A program made the position numbers and the translations under genes. Below, piece by piece: positions 16,074 to 24,486 of a stretch of DNA of 62,333 bases. Position 1 is the first letter of the stretch; every line of letters starts with the position of its first letter. The notes under the pieces are model-generated. The model did no database searches, was not told the origin of the DNA, and saw nothing but the letters and a program-made list of their open reading frames with translations. The DNA is from Clostridium sp. OF09-36 (GTDB taxonomy: Bacteria > Bacillota > Clostridia > Lachnospirales > Lachnospiraceae), in contig NZ_QUMD01000019.1 in assembly GCF_003481985.1 (NCBI RefSeq), positions 1 to 62,333 of the forward strand. The letters are read 5' to 3'.

Positions 16074-16321
16074 ATGGTTAATTTTAACGGATTTGACAAG
16101 GGTGTGCTCGGAAAGCCATTACCGGCAGATTCTACGCTGAACAATATGAAAAAGCAGCAGTTGATTTTGCTGTCACAGATGAAAAACGGCAAATTTTTAA
16201 ACACAGCGCATATGACTACGCTAAAAATGCAATCACAAGCATAGCGGCTTGGTGTGGAGTAGGAGAAGAATCAGTTAGAACCATCAGTGCGGAAGAGTAT
16301 AAAGCGAAAGCAGGGAAATGA
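16074..16321 (+). pseudogene. Small phage gene, frameshifted
   Basis: ATG at 16074 behind GGAGG gives MVNFNGFDKGVLGK and then leaves frame. The other frame continues convincingly (AITGRFYAEQYEKAAVDF ... SIAAWCGVGEES) to 16321. One extra A in the AAA run near 16113 would join them into a protein of about 82 aa. Sequencing error or true mutation; function unknown. Confidence 0.55.
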
Positions 16322-16393
16322 TTCATTTGTAGGATATTGTAAATGGTGTGGCAAGGCTGTTGAGGATAATTAAGAGATTTGGAGAAAGTGGAT

Positions 16394-16648
16394 ATGGCGA
16401 AAACAGTTGAGTTTAATATAAGAGTAACAATGAGTGAAAGATGGGTTAATGATTTTTGCTCGATGTTACATTGGATGGAAAGTTGTGGGAAAATAGGTCA
16501 TTCGTCTATGGTTGAATTTTATTCTGATGGCGATGGTGATTTTAGACCTACATTTGAGTTTGACAGAAAATATGAACAGGTAGAAGCTAAATGGAAAACA
16601 GTAGACAATTCATTACCCGATGCAGAAGTGCTTTTTGATGCAGGTTAA
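16394..16648 (+). CDS. Hypothetical phage protein, 84 aa
   Basis: ATG at 16394, 9 nt after TTTGGAG. Starts MAKTVEFNIRVTMSERWVND and has many acidic and aromatic residues. This gene and the four that follow share a leader of the form AGATTTGGAG, indicating a common translation signal. Confidence 0.6.
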   Translation: MAKTVEFNIRVTMSERWVNDFCSMLHWMESCGKIGHSSMVEFYSDGDGDFRPTFEFDRKYEQVEAKWKTVDNSLPDAEVLFDAG

Positions 16649-16667
16649 GATTTGGAGGATGAAGAAG

Positions 16668-17108
16668 ATGAACGAAGAAATGAAAACAGGAATGTTATTG
16701 TCATATCAGTCAGTAAAAGAGCAAGTGGACACCATAAAGGCAGAGTTGAAAAGAAAAGGAATTGAGAAAGATAAAGGTCTATCCGTCCTGGAAGCGTTCA
16801 TTGACGACAATATTAAGTGGTTAAACAGGGAGCAAGAAGCGGTTGAAATGAATGAAATTTCCAGAGTTGCAAGGTATTTAAAATCGTGTAAAGAGGCAGG
16901 CATTGATTGTACCGTGACGATTGATAAAAAGAAAACGCATTTGATATTGGATGCATTGATTAAACAGATACCGATGAAGGTAGAAGAAATACATGTTGAT
17001 GAGTATCGTTGCCCGGCGTGCGGAGCAGAAAACACTTGTGGAGATATTAGTTTGATAGGCGATTCCTATTGTCCGGAATGTGGACAGGCAATTTATCAGC
17101 AAAACTGA
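16668..17108 (+). CDS. Hypothetical protein with C-terminal zinc ribbon
   Basis: 146 aa. Helical N-terminus, then CPACGAENTC...YCPECGQ at the C-terminus, a zinc-ribbon pattern. ATG at 16668 follows TTTGGAGG. Unrecognised family. Confidence 0.65.
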   Translation: MNEEMKTGMLLSYQSVKEQVDTIKAELKRKGIEKDKGLSVLEAFIDDNIKWLNREQEAVEMNEISRVARYLKSCKEAGIDCTVTIDKKKTHLILDALIKQIPMKVEEIHVDEYRCPACGAENTCGDISLIGDSYCPECGQAIYQQN

Positions 17109-17124
17109 AATTTGGAGGATGAAG

Positions 17125-17715
17125 ATGTCAAAACATAAAGAAATACCGAAACGAATCCGGCAGCAGCTTTACGAGAAGTACAATCACCGCTGCGCATACT
17201 GCGGCTGCAACCTAGAATATAAGGATATGCAGGTCGACCATGTTAAACCGGTTTATGTCCATAACGACATCGGGCATGATATGACAGAATCGGAAATGTA
17301 CGACATTTCAAATCTGCTCCCGGCCTGCAGACAGTGTAATTTTTACAAGGATACGTTCTCGCTGGGGACATTCCGAAAGCGCCTGCAGACGGTCATGATG
17401 GACAATCTGCGTAAAGAATTCACCTACCGCCTGGCGGTCAAGTACGGACTGATTAAAGAGCAAAAGAGAGAAATCACGTTTTATTTTGAGCGACTGCAGA
17501 GTGACAGGGACCCGGTGAATATGTTTGAGCAGCAGATGACAGAGGACGAGCAGCTGGAGCTGTCGGAGGCATTGGATGATTTTATCCAGATGTATGAGAA
17601 CAGATTTGAGGAGCAGACAGAAGACGAAGAGACACGAGAAATTCTGTTGGATGAATTTGAACATCTGTATAGTCTGGTTTATTTGCTGGAGAAAAAGGAG
17701 ATTGAACTTTGCTAA
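17125..17715 (+). CDS. HNH endonuclease
   Basis: 196 aa. The HNH core is clear: HRCAYCGCNL, then MQVDHVKPV, then NLLPACRQCNFYK. A helical C-terminal region follows. Phage HNH proteins nick or cut DNA during packaging or recombination; this one sits in the early region, not beside terminase, so a recombination or mobile role is as likely. Confidence 0.85.
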   Translation: MSKHKEIPKRIRQQLYEKYNHRCAYCGCNLEYKDMQVDHVKPVYVHNDIGHDMTESEMYDISNLLPACRQCNFYKDTFSLGTFRKRLQTVMMDNLRKEFTYRLAVKYGLIKEQKREITFYFERLQSDRDPVNMFEQQMTEDEQLELSEALDDFIQMYENRFEEQTEDEETREILLDEFEHLYSLVYLLEKKEIELC

Positions 17716-17742
17716 CTTAAGATTTGGAGGTCATAGATAAAG

Positions 17743-18093
17743 ATGGGAATTAATTTAAGCACTAAATCGGTATCAGAAATGGACATGCTCGAACTGCCAT
17801 ATAATGATTGCTATGTGAAAGACCGGCAGGCAATGTACAGAGACTACGATACAGATATGTCAGCCAGAAACCTGATCAGAGCGGCTTATAAGGCCAGAAA
17901 CGAGGATATGTCGCCGGAGTTCTACACGGATGATGAGACATTTGATGAGATCATTTACGATAACCTGCAGTTTGGCATCGATACATTTGACGGTCTCATG
18001 GCTATGCTTTATCGGCAGCTTTGGTCTAAGGCAGAGATGCGAGAGGTGTTGCTGGATATATCAAAAATCTATGATATTACGGAGTTTATTTAA
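17743..18093 (+). CDS. Hypothetical phage protein, 116 aa
   Basis: ATG at 17743 after TTTGGAGG. Acidic and helical (DETFDEIIYDNLQFGI). No family recognised. Confidence 0.6.
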   Translation: MGINLSTKSVSEMDMLELPYNDCYVKDRQAMYRDYDTDMSARNLIRAAYKARNEDMSPEFYTDDETFDEIIYDNLQFGIDTFDGLMAMLYRQLWSKAEMREVLLDISKIYDITEFI

Positions 18094-18107
18094 GATTTGG
18101 AGAAGAA

Positions 18108-18614
18108 ATGGAAAACTTAGAAGGAAAAAAGATTTTGGACGTCACATGCGGTTCAAAAACCATTTGGTTTGACAAGGACAACCCGGCAGCAGTGTTTTGC
18201 GACAAGCGTTGCGTAGACCTTATTGGTATTTGGAAGTCTGGAAATGGCAAAGGAAGACGTACATGTATGGTATCTCCAGATGTGCAGTGTGATTTTACAT
18301 CTCTACCTTTCCCGGATGATACATTTCCGCTGGTTGTCTTTGACCCGCCGCATTTAAAAGATGCCGGGGAGACGGCGTGGATGACAAAAAAGTACGGTAA
18401 ACTCGACGAGCATTGGCCGCAAATGATACACGATGGATTCCAGGAGTGTATGAGAGTGCTGAAAGAGGATGGCGTACTGATATTCAAGTGGTCCGAATGC
18501 CAGATTCCGGCGAAAGAAGTGTGGGATGCGATAGGCCAGAAACCCTTGTTTGGTCATCGGAGCGGAAAAGCTTCAAAGACATTTTGGGGCTGCTACATGA
18601 AGGGCGTAAAATGA
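18108..18614 (+). CDS. SAM-dependent DNA methyltransferase-like protein
   Basis: 168 aa, short for the family. KILDVTCGSKTIWFD corresponds to a reduced SAM-binding motif I and VVFDPPHLKD to the catalytic DPPx motif of amino-methyltransferases. Later motifs (VLKEDGVLIFKWSE) are present. It probably methylates phage DNA to avoid host restriction, but no target domain can be seen. Confidence 0.75.
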   Translation: MENLEGKKILDVTCGSKTIWFDKDNPAAVFCDKRCVDLIGIWKSGNGKGRRTCMVSPDVQCDFTSLPFPDDTFPLVVFDPPHLKDAGETAWMTKKYGKLDEHWPQMIHDGFQECMRVLKEDGVLIFKWSECQIPAKEVWDAIGQKPLFGHRSGKASKTFWGCYMKGVK

Positions 18615-18647
18615 TTCAAAACTGAAATATAGAGGAGGATCTTGAGA

Positions 18648-19061
18648 ATGATGATTGAAATTATCGGCACTCCGGCAATGCTGGAGCAGCTGGCGGAGGA
18701 AGCTGCGGAGCTTGCGCAGGCAGCATTAAAGGCGGCGAGGATCCTGCGAGGCGAGAACCCGACCCCGGTATTGTTAGGAAGTGCAAAAGCGCATTTGCAG
18801 GAGGAGTACACGGACGTTATCCAGTGTGCAAACGAGCTGAGATTACTGGTTGATCCGGCGCAGATCAAGGATAAAGAGCAGCGTTTTCAGGAGCGTGTGC
18901 AAACCGCTGGATTATCAAATGAGACTGTAACAATGGCACAGAACCGAGATTTACGCAAGGTTATTCACAACATCACAGGCGGACCGTTTTTGAACAAAAC
19001 TGAGTGGTTGGCAATAATCAAAATCATTAATGTTGCTTGTGACAGGAACGATAAAGCGTAA
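18648..19061 (+). CDS. MazG-like nucleotide pyrophosphohydrolase domain protein
   Basis: 137 aa. The EEAAELAQAALK and HLQEEYTDVIQCANEL segments give the E-x2-E and E-x2-D metal-binding pattern of MazG/all-alpha NTP pyrophosphohydrolases. The C-terminus is divergent. Phage MazG proteins adjust nucleotide or (p)ppGpp pools. ATG at 18648 after AGAGGAGG. Confidence 0.7.
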   Translation: MMIEIIGTPAMLEQLAEEAAELAQAALKAARILRGENPTPVLLGSAKAHLQEEYTDVIQCANELRLLVDPAQIKDKEQRFQERVQTAGLSNETVTMAQNRDLRKVIHNITGGPFLNKTEWLAIIKIINVACDRNDKA

Positions 19062-19076
19062 TTAAAAAAGAAAAGT

Positions 19077-19104
19077 GGCCTTAGCTATGGGGAAAGCTAA
19101 GGCC
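19077..19104 (+). terminator. Strong hairpin after mazG-like gene
   Basis: GGCCTTAGCT paired with AGCTAAGGCC, 10 bp, loop of 8. Only weakly T-rich downstream, so it may be a processing or stability hairpin instead of a terminator. Confidence 0.5.
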
Positions 19105-19209
19105 TAGGTTTATGAGTCCCTGATTGAGGACAGTTACATGATACCTCATCCAGAAAGAATATGCAATGGGTGGGAATCGCAAAAATCGACAAAGAAAGGC
19201 GGAAAGAAG

Positions 19210-19752
19210 ATGGGAAAAATGAAAGTAGCAGCAGTAGGAGTAGTAGGAGCGATTTGCCTGGTCCTGATGTGCGTGTTTGGAGTGCAGAGCAGCAGGAATA
19301 AAGCTATAGTTCTGGAACAGGCGGTGGAAACGGCAGAATCAAACATCCATGTGCAGGAAAAGAGACGGTTTGATTTGCTCCCGAATCTGGTAGATGCAAT
19401 CAAACAGTATGATAAACATGAGGCTGAGGTTCTGCAAGCAATCGTAGACGGTCGAGGCGGGGCAGCAGGCATAGAGAATGTGTCAACAGCTATATCAGCT
19501 GTTGCGGAAGCGTATCCGGAACTGAAAAGCAATGAAAATTACAAACAGTATATGACGGAGCTGGCTACGACAGAGAATTTGATTTCTCAGTATCGAGAAA
19601 ACTACAACACACAGGTGGGAAACTATCGCAGATATGTTAAAGGATTTCCGGCCAGAATTTTTTTAGACTGGACAGGATATGAGATGATGACATACGACCT
19701 TTTAGATTATGGAGCGCCGACAGACGCACCGAAGAATTTGTTTGGAGACTGA
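19210..19752 (+). CDS. LemA-family membrane protein
   Basis: 180 aa. An N-terminal membrane anchor (VAAVGVVGAICLVLMCVFGV) is followed by the LemA helical domain with the hallmark RRFDLLPNLVDAIKQYDKHEAEVL and the tail NYNTQVGNYRRYVKGFPARI. ATG at 19210 after AAAGGCGGA. LemA proteins are common in chromosomes; their function is unclear. The next gene starts 1 bp after this stop, so the two are a pair. Confidence 0.85.
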   Translation: MGKMKVAAVGVVGAICLVLMCVFGVQSSRNKAIVLEQAVETAESNIHVQEKRRFDLLPNLVDAIKQYDKHEAEVLQAIVDGRGGAAGIENVSTAISAVAEAYPELKSNENYKQYMTELATTENLISQYRENYNTQVGNYRRYVKGFPARIFLDWTGYEMMTYDLLDYGAPTDAPKNLFGD

Positions 19753-19753
19753 T

Positions 19754-20473
19754 ATGGAGATCACAAAACGAGAGATTCTGGCCAGCATAACAATCATAGC
19801 AGTGATGCTGATTCTGGGTTTTACGATAGCTGGACGGATTGATGCATGGCAGATCCAGAAAAACCAGGAATACAACACTGCCCTGCAGATTACAGATCCG
19901 GACCAGTTCCGGTATGGAATGGATACATCTGTAGGTCATGCGTTTGTTTATGGCACATTGGAGGCAGTCGATCCTGTGACGTATCCAGAGATTGGTGGAG
20001 CATACCTGTACGTAGAAAAAGAAGAGGAACACTACACCAGGCATGAAAGAGAAGTTACAGAAAAAGACAGCCAGGGAAAAGAACATACACGAATTGAGGT
20101 GTATTGGACGTGGGATTTATACAAAAGCGAATCCATCCATAGTCAGCGAATCCGGTTTCTCGGCATGGAGATGGATTATAAAAAGATAGTAAGACCTTGC
20201 ACAGCTTACATAGATACGATTAAAGAGTCACGGAAGGTCAGGTTTAACTATTACGGAAAACCGGTAAAAAGCGTAGGAACGATTTACGCAGATCTGAGGG
20301 ACGGGGAAATACCAGACGGTACCGTATTACGAGTAAATACTGGCATTGAGGAGGCTTTGAAAGAAGTAACAATGTCGATCACATGGATTTTTTGGGTGGT
20401 TTGGATTATCTTAACATGTGCGATTGTGTATTTATTCTATTATGCGGACAATGACTGGTTAAATAGGAACTAA
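19754..20473 (+). CDS. Membrane protein paired with LemA (GIDE/TMEM43-like topology)
   Basis: 239 aa. An N-terminal helix (ITIIAVMLILGFTIAG) and a C-terminal helix (WIFWVVWIILTCAIVYLFYY) bracket an extracytoplasmic region with a Glu/Lys-rich stretch (EEEHYTRHEREVTEKD) and YWTWDLYKSESIHSQ. The arrangement recalls GIDE/TMEM43-type membrane proteins that occur with LemA; similarity is weak and based on layout. Confidence 0.55.
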   Translation: MEITKREILASITIIAVMLILGFTIAGRIDAWQIQKNQEYNTALQITDPDQFRYGMDTSVGHAFVYGTLEAVDPVTYPEIGGAYLYVEKEEEHYTRHEREVTEKDSQGKEHTRIEVYWTWDLYKSESIHSQRIRFLGMEMDYKKIVRPCTAYIDTIKESRKVRFNYYGKPVKSVGTIYADLRDGEIPDGTVLRVNTGIEEALKEVTMSITWIFWVVWIILTCAIVYLFYYADNDWLNRN

Positions 20474-20483
20474 AAACCGAAAA

Positions 20484-20499
20484 GTTGCACCGGTGCAAC
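20484..20499. repeat. 16-bp palindrome, site 2 of 4 in A
   Basis: GTTGCACCGGTGCAAC between two genes, followed by the ribosome binding site GGAAAGGAAAA of the DUF4317 gene. Confidence 0.8.
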
Positions 20500-20511
20500 G
20501 GAAAGGAAAAC

Positions 20512-21633
20512 ATGAAAAAAAGAGAGATTGCAGAGATAAAAAAGCAGTTTAAAGCAACCGAATGCTCTATCACGCGCCTGCGCGGATGCTACGTCAATCC
20601 TGACGGAGAACCGGAAGCATGGATCAATAAGCCGTTTATGAGCCTTCCGGAGGAGGAAATGTTTAAATATCTCAGAATGGGAGCGGACTGCCTGCGCGGT
20701 AAACTGGGAGATAAGCTGCACAACCTGGCAGCAGAGCCGGAAAATCTGGAATTTGGAGAAAAATTGGAGTGGCTTCGCAAAACGCGTCTCAAAGATGATG
20801 AAGTATTTGAGGATTTTTGTGCAAAGGTAATGGAGAGCAACCGAGAGTGGGTAGGCGGCCATATTATTCTGGCTATGCACAGCGTGTATGATATTCCTGG
20901 AGTAACAAACGACGGAATTGAAATGGAGGATGCATCAGAATCGGTATATGAGTATGTCATGGTTTGCATCTGCCCGGTGGCAAGACCAATACCGTACATA
21001 GGATACAATGAGGACAAGCATGTATTTGAGCGGACAGTTCCACCTCTTGCGATTCTGGGTCCAAAACTGGGAATCTTATATCCGGCATTTAACGACCGTC
21101 GGGCGGATCCACACGGAGCATTGGTATTCCAGGACAATCCAAACACAGGTAATGCTACCATAAAGGGCCTGTTTAACTGCAGCATAGGGAGAACAGATAA
21201 ACAGAAAAAAGAGGCATTAGAAAATGTAATGCAGAGAATCTTATCGGGACGAAGTGAATTTTGGCAGCTGAAAGACATTTATGAGCGTATCATAAACCGG
21301 TTATTGGAGTGGAACAAAGAAGATGATCTTATGCTGACGAAAAAAGATATCAGGGCTATACTGGAAGAGGCCGGAGCGGCTCTGGAAACTCTGGAAGAAT
21401 TTGACGATATTTGGGATGAATTTTTTGGTGAGGAAGAAACCTTGCCGGCAAAAAAGATCGTGGATGAAAAGAAACTGAAAGTCGAAACGGACGGTGCAGT
21501 AATCAACGTAAAGCCAAGCGGTCTTGGAAAAGTCACCGTGGAGCATGCAAATGGGGAAAAGTATCTTACGATCCAGATAACGGGCCGAACAGAGGTAAAT
21601 GGAGTGCCGGTAAAAGAAACCGATAAGCAGTAA
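20512..21633 (+). CDS. DUF4317-like protein
   Basis: 373 aa. The start MKKREIAEIKKQFKATECS, then ITRLRGCYVNPDGE and FMSLPEEEMFKYL, is characteristic of DUF4317, a family mostly found in Clostridia chromosomes. It ends with a beta-rich region (KVTVEHANGEKYLTIQI). The presence in a prophage suggests capture from a host. Role unknown. Confidence 0.75.
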   Translation: MKKREIAEIKKQFKATECSITRLRGCYVNPDGEPEAWINKPFMSLPEEEMFKYLRMGADCLRGKLGDKLHNLAAEPENLEFGEKLEWLRKTRLKDDEVFEDFCAKVMESNREWVGGHIILAMHSVYDIPGVTNDGIEMEDASESVYEYVMVCICPVARPIPYIGYNEDKHVFERTVPPLAILGPKLGILYPAFNDRRADPHGALVFQDNPNTGNATIKGLFNCSIGRTDKQKKEALENVMQRILSGRSEFWQLKDIYERIINRLLEWNKEDDLMLTKKDIRAILEEAGAALETLEEFDDIWDEFFGEEETLPAKKIVDEKKLKVETDGAVINVKPSGLGKVTVEHANGEKYLTIQITGRTEVNGVPVKETDKQ

Positions 21634-21656
21634 AAGACAGACGGAGGGTGTGCAAG

Positions 21657-22103
21657 ATGGACAGATCAGCGGAAAATGAGCGTAAGAAAGAGTTTTTGCG
21701 CTCCTACAGAAAGAGAAAGAAGCATATAGCAGCACTGGTGGATCAGTTAGAAGAACTCAAAGCCGCAAAGCGTGGGGCATCATCCTGTGGAGTGGGAGAC
21801 GGAATGCCTCATGCACATAACCAGACAGATCTGTCAGATTATGTAGTGAAGTTGGAAGAACTGAAAGAGGACATCATCCATGAGCGCTATCTTTTGGTAA
21901 ATGATGCAACAGAAGTGGCAAAAGCAATTCGAAAACTGAAAGACAGTGATGAGGTTTATGTACTGACAAAAAGGTATATGCTGGGCTGGGATTGGGACAA
22001 AATTGCTGACGGAATTGGATATGCGCTCAGAAATGTGCATTACATCCATAGTCGAGCACTGAAAAATCTGGAGATTCCGGATGCGTGGGGGCAGCAGGAT
22101 TAG
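21657..22103 (+). CDS. RinA/DUF1492-type late transcription regulator
   Basis: 148 aa. A coiled N-terminal half (RKKEFLRSYRKRKKHIAAL) and a sigma-region-4-like C-terminus (DEVYVLTKRYMLGWDWDKIADGIGYALRNVHYIHSRALK). It sits directly before a promoter-terminator pair and terminase, as RinA/ArpU-type late activators do. The ATG at 21657 is used, since the GTG at 21648 is too near GGAGG. The element B counterpart is cut by the window end at 62333. Confidence 0.8.
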   Translation: MDRSAENERKKEFLRSYRKRKKHIAALVDQLEELKAAKRGASSCGVGDGMPHAHNQTDLSDYVVKLEELKEDIIHERYLLVNDATEVAKAIRKLKDSDEVYVLTKRYMLGWDWDKIADGIGYALRNVHYIHSRALKNLEIPDAWGQQD

Positions 22104-22114
22104 AAAACTTTGCA

Positions 22115-22144
22115 TTGTTTTGCACACCTGACATGTGGTATAGT
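22115..22144 (+). promoter_or_regulatory. Probable late promoter
   Basis: TTGTTT (22115-22120), 18-bp spacer, TATAGT (22139-22144) with an extended -10 TG. It is the only promoter-like sequence between the late regulator and terminase. Confidence 0.55.
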
Positions 22145-22159
22145 GTAGAATATATTTAT

Positions 22160-22188
22160 GGGAATCCAAAAACGGATTCCCATTTTTT
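22160..22188 (+). terminator. Terminator inside the late leader
   Basis: GGGAATCC paired with GGATTCCC, loop of 6, then TTTTTT. It would stop the late transcript about 40 nt after its start unless antitermination occurs. Confidence 0.8.
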
Positions 22189-22215
22189 ATATCCAAAGAA
22201 CGGAAGGTGAGGTGA

Positions 22216-23040
22216 TTGGCCAGGACAAGGAGTCCCAACCGGGACAAAGCGTATCAGTTATGGATTGAGAGTGGAAAAAAGAAAAAGCTGAAAGACATCG
22301 CAGCAGAACTCCAGGTATCAGAATCGCAGGTTCGGAAGTGGAAAAATCAGGACCAATGGGAAGACCAAAAAGAAAAAGTAACGTTACCAAATTCCAATGG
22401 TAACGTTACCATTGGAAAAAAGCACCCCAAAGAGGATGTAGAGGAGACCATTGAGAATGGTGAGCTGACAGCGCGGCAGCAGCTATTTTGCTTGCTTTAC
22501 GCGAAATCACTCAATGCTACAAGGGCATACATGAAAGCCTATGAATGTCCATACGAATCAGCCTTGGCAAACAGCTCAAGATTGATAGGAAATGATAGGA
22601 TAAAAGACGAAATCAAACGACTGAAAAAAGAACGGTTTGAGAACCAGCTTTTTGATGAGCATGATATATTCCAGTGGTACCTGGACATAGCCACAGCGAG
22701 CATCACGGATTACCTAAAATTTGGTAGACGAGAGGTCCAGGCCATGGGAGCATTTGGACCGATCGTGGATAAAAAGACCGGGGAACCGGTCATGAAGACG
22801 GTCAACTATGTGGACTTTATCGAGTCTGATCAGGTCGACGGCCGGGCAATTAAAAAAATCAAAAACGGAAAAGATGGTGCAAGCGTGGAGTTATACGATG
22901 CGATGCAGGCCATGGAGTGGCTGTCTGAGCACATGTCTTTAGGCACAGGCGGGCAGCAGTCCCTTGCGCAGACGATTGTGGGCGCATGGGAAAAGAGAAT
23001 GGCAAAGCAGAGAGAGGACGGTGCGGACGATGCTGGATGA
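22216..23040 (+). CDS. terS: Terminase small subunit
   Basis: 274 aa, TTG start after AAGGTGAGG. An N-terminal HTH (KLKDIAAELQVSESQVRKWKNQDQW) is followed by the TerS oligomerisation core (ELTARQQLFCLLYAKSLNATRAYMKA). TerS recognises phage DNA and recruits the large subunit. The gene carries a 26-bp palindrome just after the HTH codons, a candidate packaging site. Confidence 0.88.
   Translation: MARTRSPNRDKAYQLWIESGKKKKLKDIAAELQVSESQVRKWKNQDQWEDQKEKVTLPNSNGNVTIGKKHPKEDVEETIENGELTARQQLFCLLYAKSLNATRAYMKAYECPYESALANSSRLIGNDRIKDEIKRLKKERFENQLFDEHDIFQWYLDIATASITDYLKFGRREVQAMGAFGPIVDKKTGEPVMKTVNYVDFIESDQVDGRAIKKIKNGKDGASVELYDAMQAMEWLSEHMSLGTGGQQSLAQTIVGAWEKRMAKQREDGADDAG
22378..22417. repeat. Palindrome pair inside terS, candidate pac site
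   Basis: GTAACGTTAC occurs at 22378-22387 and 22400-22409, 22 bp apart, about two helical turns. The second lies in a perfect 26-bp palindrome (22392-22417). The encoded repeat (NSNGNVTIG) has no obvious protein role. Confidence 0.55.
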
Positions 23041-24481
23041 TAATGCAATATTGTATTATGCAGATAATCCGATTGATTTTGTGGAGGACATCCTGCATGC
23101 GACACCGGACGATAAGCAGCGTAACATACTCCGGTCTTTGAGAGACTACAGCATGACATCCGTGAGATCTGGACATGGTATCGGCAAGAGCGCCGTGGAG
23201 GCATGGTCTGTGATCTGGTTTATGGTGACCAGACCGTTTCCGAAGATCCCGTGCACAGCTCCTACACAGCACCAGTTGTATGATATCCTGTGGGCTGAGA
23301 TCAGTAAGTGGATGCGAGGCAATCCAGCATTAAAAAAGGACCTGATCTGGACGCAGGAAAAGCTATACATGAGTGGACAACCGGAGGAGTGGTTCGCGGT
23401 ACCGCGTACAGCAACCAACCCGGAGGCATTGCAAGGCTTTCACGCAGACCATGTGCTGTATATCATTGATGAGGCATCCGGTGTATCGGATAAGGTATTC
23501 GAGCCGGTTTTGGGTGCGATGACAGGACCAGACGCAAAGCTGTTGATGATGGGTAACCCGACAAGACTGTCGGGCTTTTTTTATGACTCGCATCATAAAA
23601 ACCGAGGATCCTACAGCGCTATCCATGTGGACGGGCGCGATAGCATCAGGGTATCGAAAAAGTTTGTGGACCAGATCATTGAGATGTTTGGCGAGGATTC
23701 CGATGTCTTCCGGGTACGTGTGGCGGGAGAATTTCCGAAGAGCACGCCGGACTCCTTTATAGCAATGGAGTGGTGCGAGCAGGCAACCAAGCTGAGCATC
23801 GAGCCGCCGGAACAGAGGATCGATATTGGGATTGACGTTGCGCGATTTGGAGACGATAGCTCCGTGCTGTATCCAGTATTTGACAAGCAAAAGTCAGATA
23901 AGATAGAGCAGTACAACCACAACCGCACAACGGAGATCGCAGGATACGCGGTCATCATGGTAAAACGCTATGCTATGGAGTACCGAGAGGCATCCATACA
24001 TGTCAAGGTGGACTGTGATGGACTGGGAGTCGGTGTATACGACAACCTGGAGGAGCAAAAGGACAGGATCATTGACGATATATGGGAGGATTGCTGCAGA
24101 GAGGACGGACTGGACCCGAAAGATGCGCATCAATGGGATGCATGCCAGAGGGTGCCAAAGCCAGACATCCACATCGTTGAGTGCCATTTCGGCGGATCCG
24201 GCGGTAAGGTGGATGAGGATGACCCTGTAGAATATGCCAACAGCACCGGACTGATGTGGGGAGCCGTCCGAAAAGCATTAAAGGCCGGGGCATTGCAGAT
24301 CCCGGAAAATGACACACTCATGACACAGCTGAGCAACCGTAAATACAGAGTAAACAAAGACGGACGGATAGAGCTGGAGCGAAAAGAAGAGATGAAAAAG
24401 CGTGGGTTAAAATCTCCGGATATGGCCGATGCGCTGGCTCTTGCACTGTACGATCCGCCTGAGTGGACTGTAAACTGGTGA
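23030..24481 (+). CDS. terL: Terminase large subunit
   Basis: 483 aa. ATPase: Walker A SGHGIGKS, Walker B VLYIIDEAS. C-terminal nuclease: DIGIDVARFGDD, KVDCDGLGVG and SPDMADALALAL supply the acidic metal ligands. It cuts and pumps DNA into the prohead. ATG at 23030 overlaps terS. Confidence 0.93.
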   Translation: MLDDNAILYYADNPIDFVEDILHATPDDKQRNILRSLRDYSMTSVRSGHGIGKSAVEAWSVIWFMVTRPFPKIPCTAPTQHQLYDILWAEISKWMRGNPALKKDLIWTQEKLYMSGQPEEWFAVPRTATNPEALQGFHADHVLYIIDEASGVSDKVFEPVLGAMTGPDAKLLMMGNPTRLSGFFYDSHHKNRGSYSAIHVDGRDSIRVSKKFVDQIIEMFGEDSDVFRVRVAGEFPKSTPDSFIAMEWCEQATKLSIEPPEQRIDIGIDVARFGDDSSVLYPVFDKQKSDKIEQYNHNRTTEIAGYAVIMVKRYAMEYREASIHVKVDCDGLGVGVYDNLEEQKDRIIDDIWEDCCREDGLDPKDAHQWDACQRVPKPDIHIVECHFGGSGGKVDEDDPVEYANSTGLMWGAVRKALKAGALQIPENDTLMTQLSNRKYRVNKDGRIELERKEEMKKRGLKSPDMADALALALYDPPEWTVNW

Positions 24482-24486
24482 TAGAT

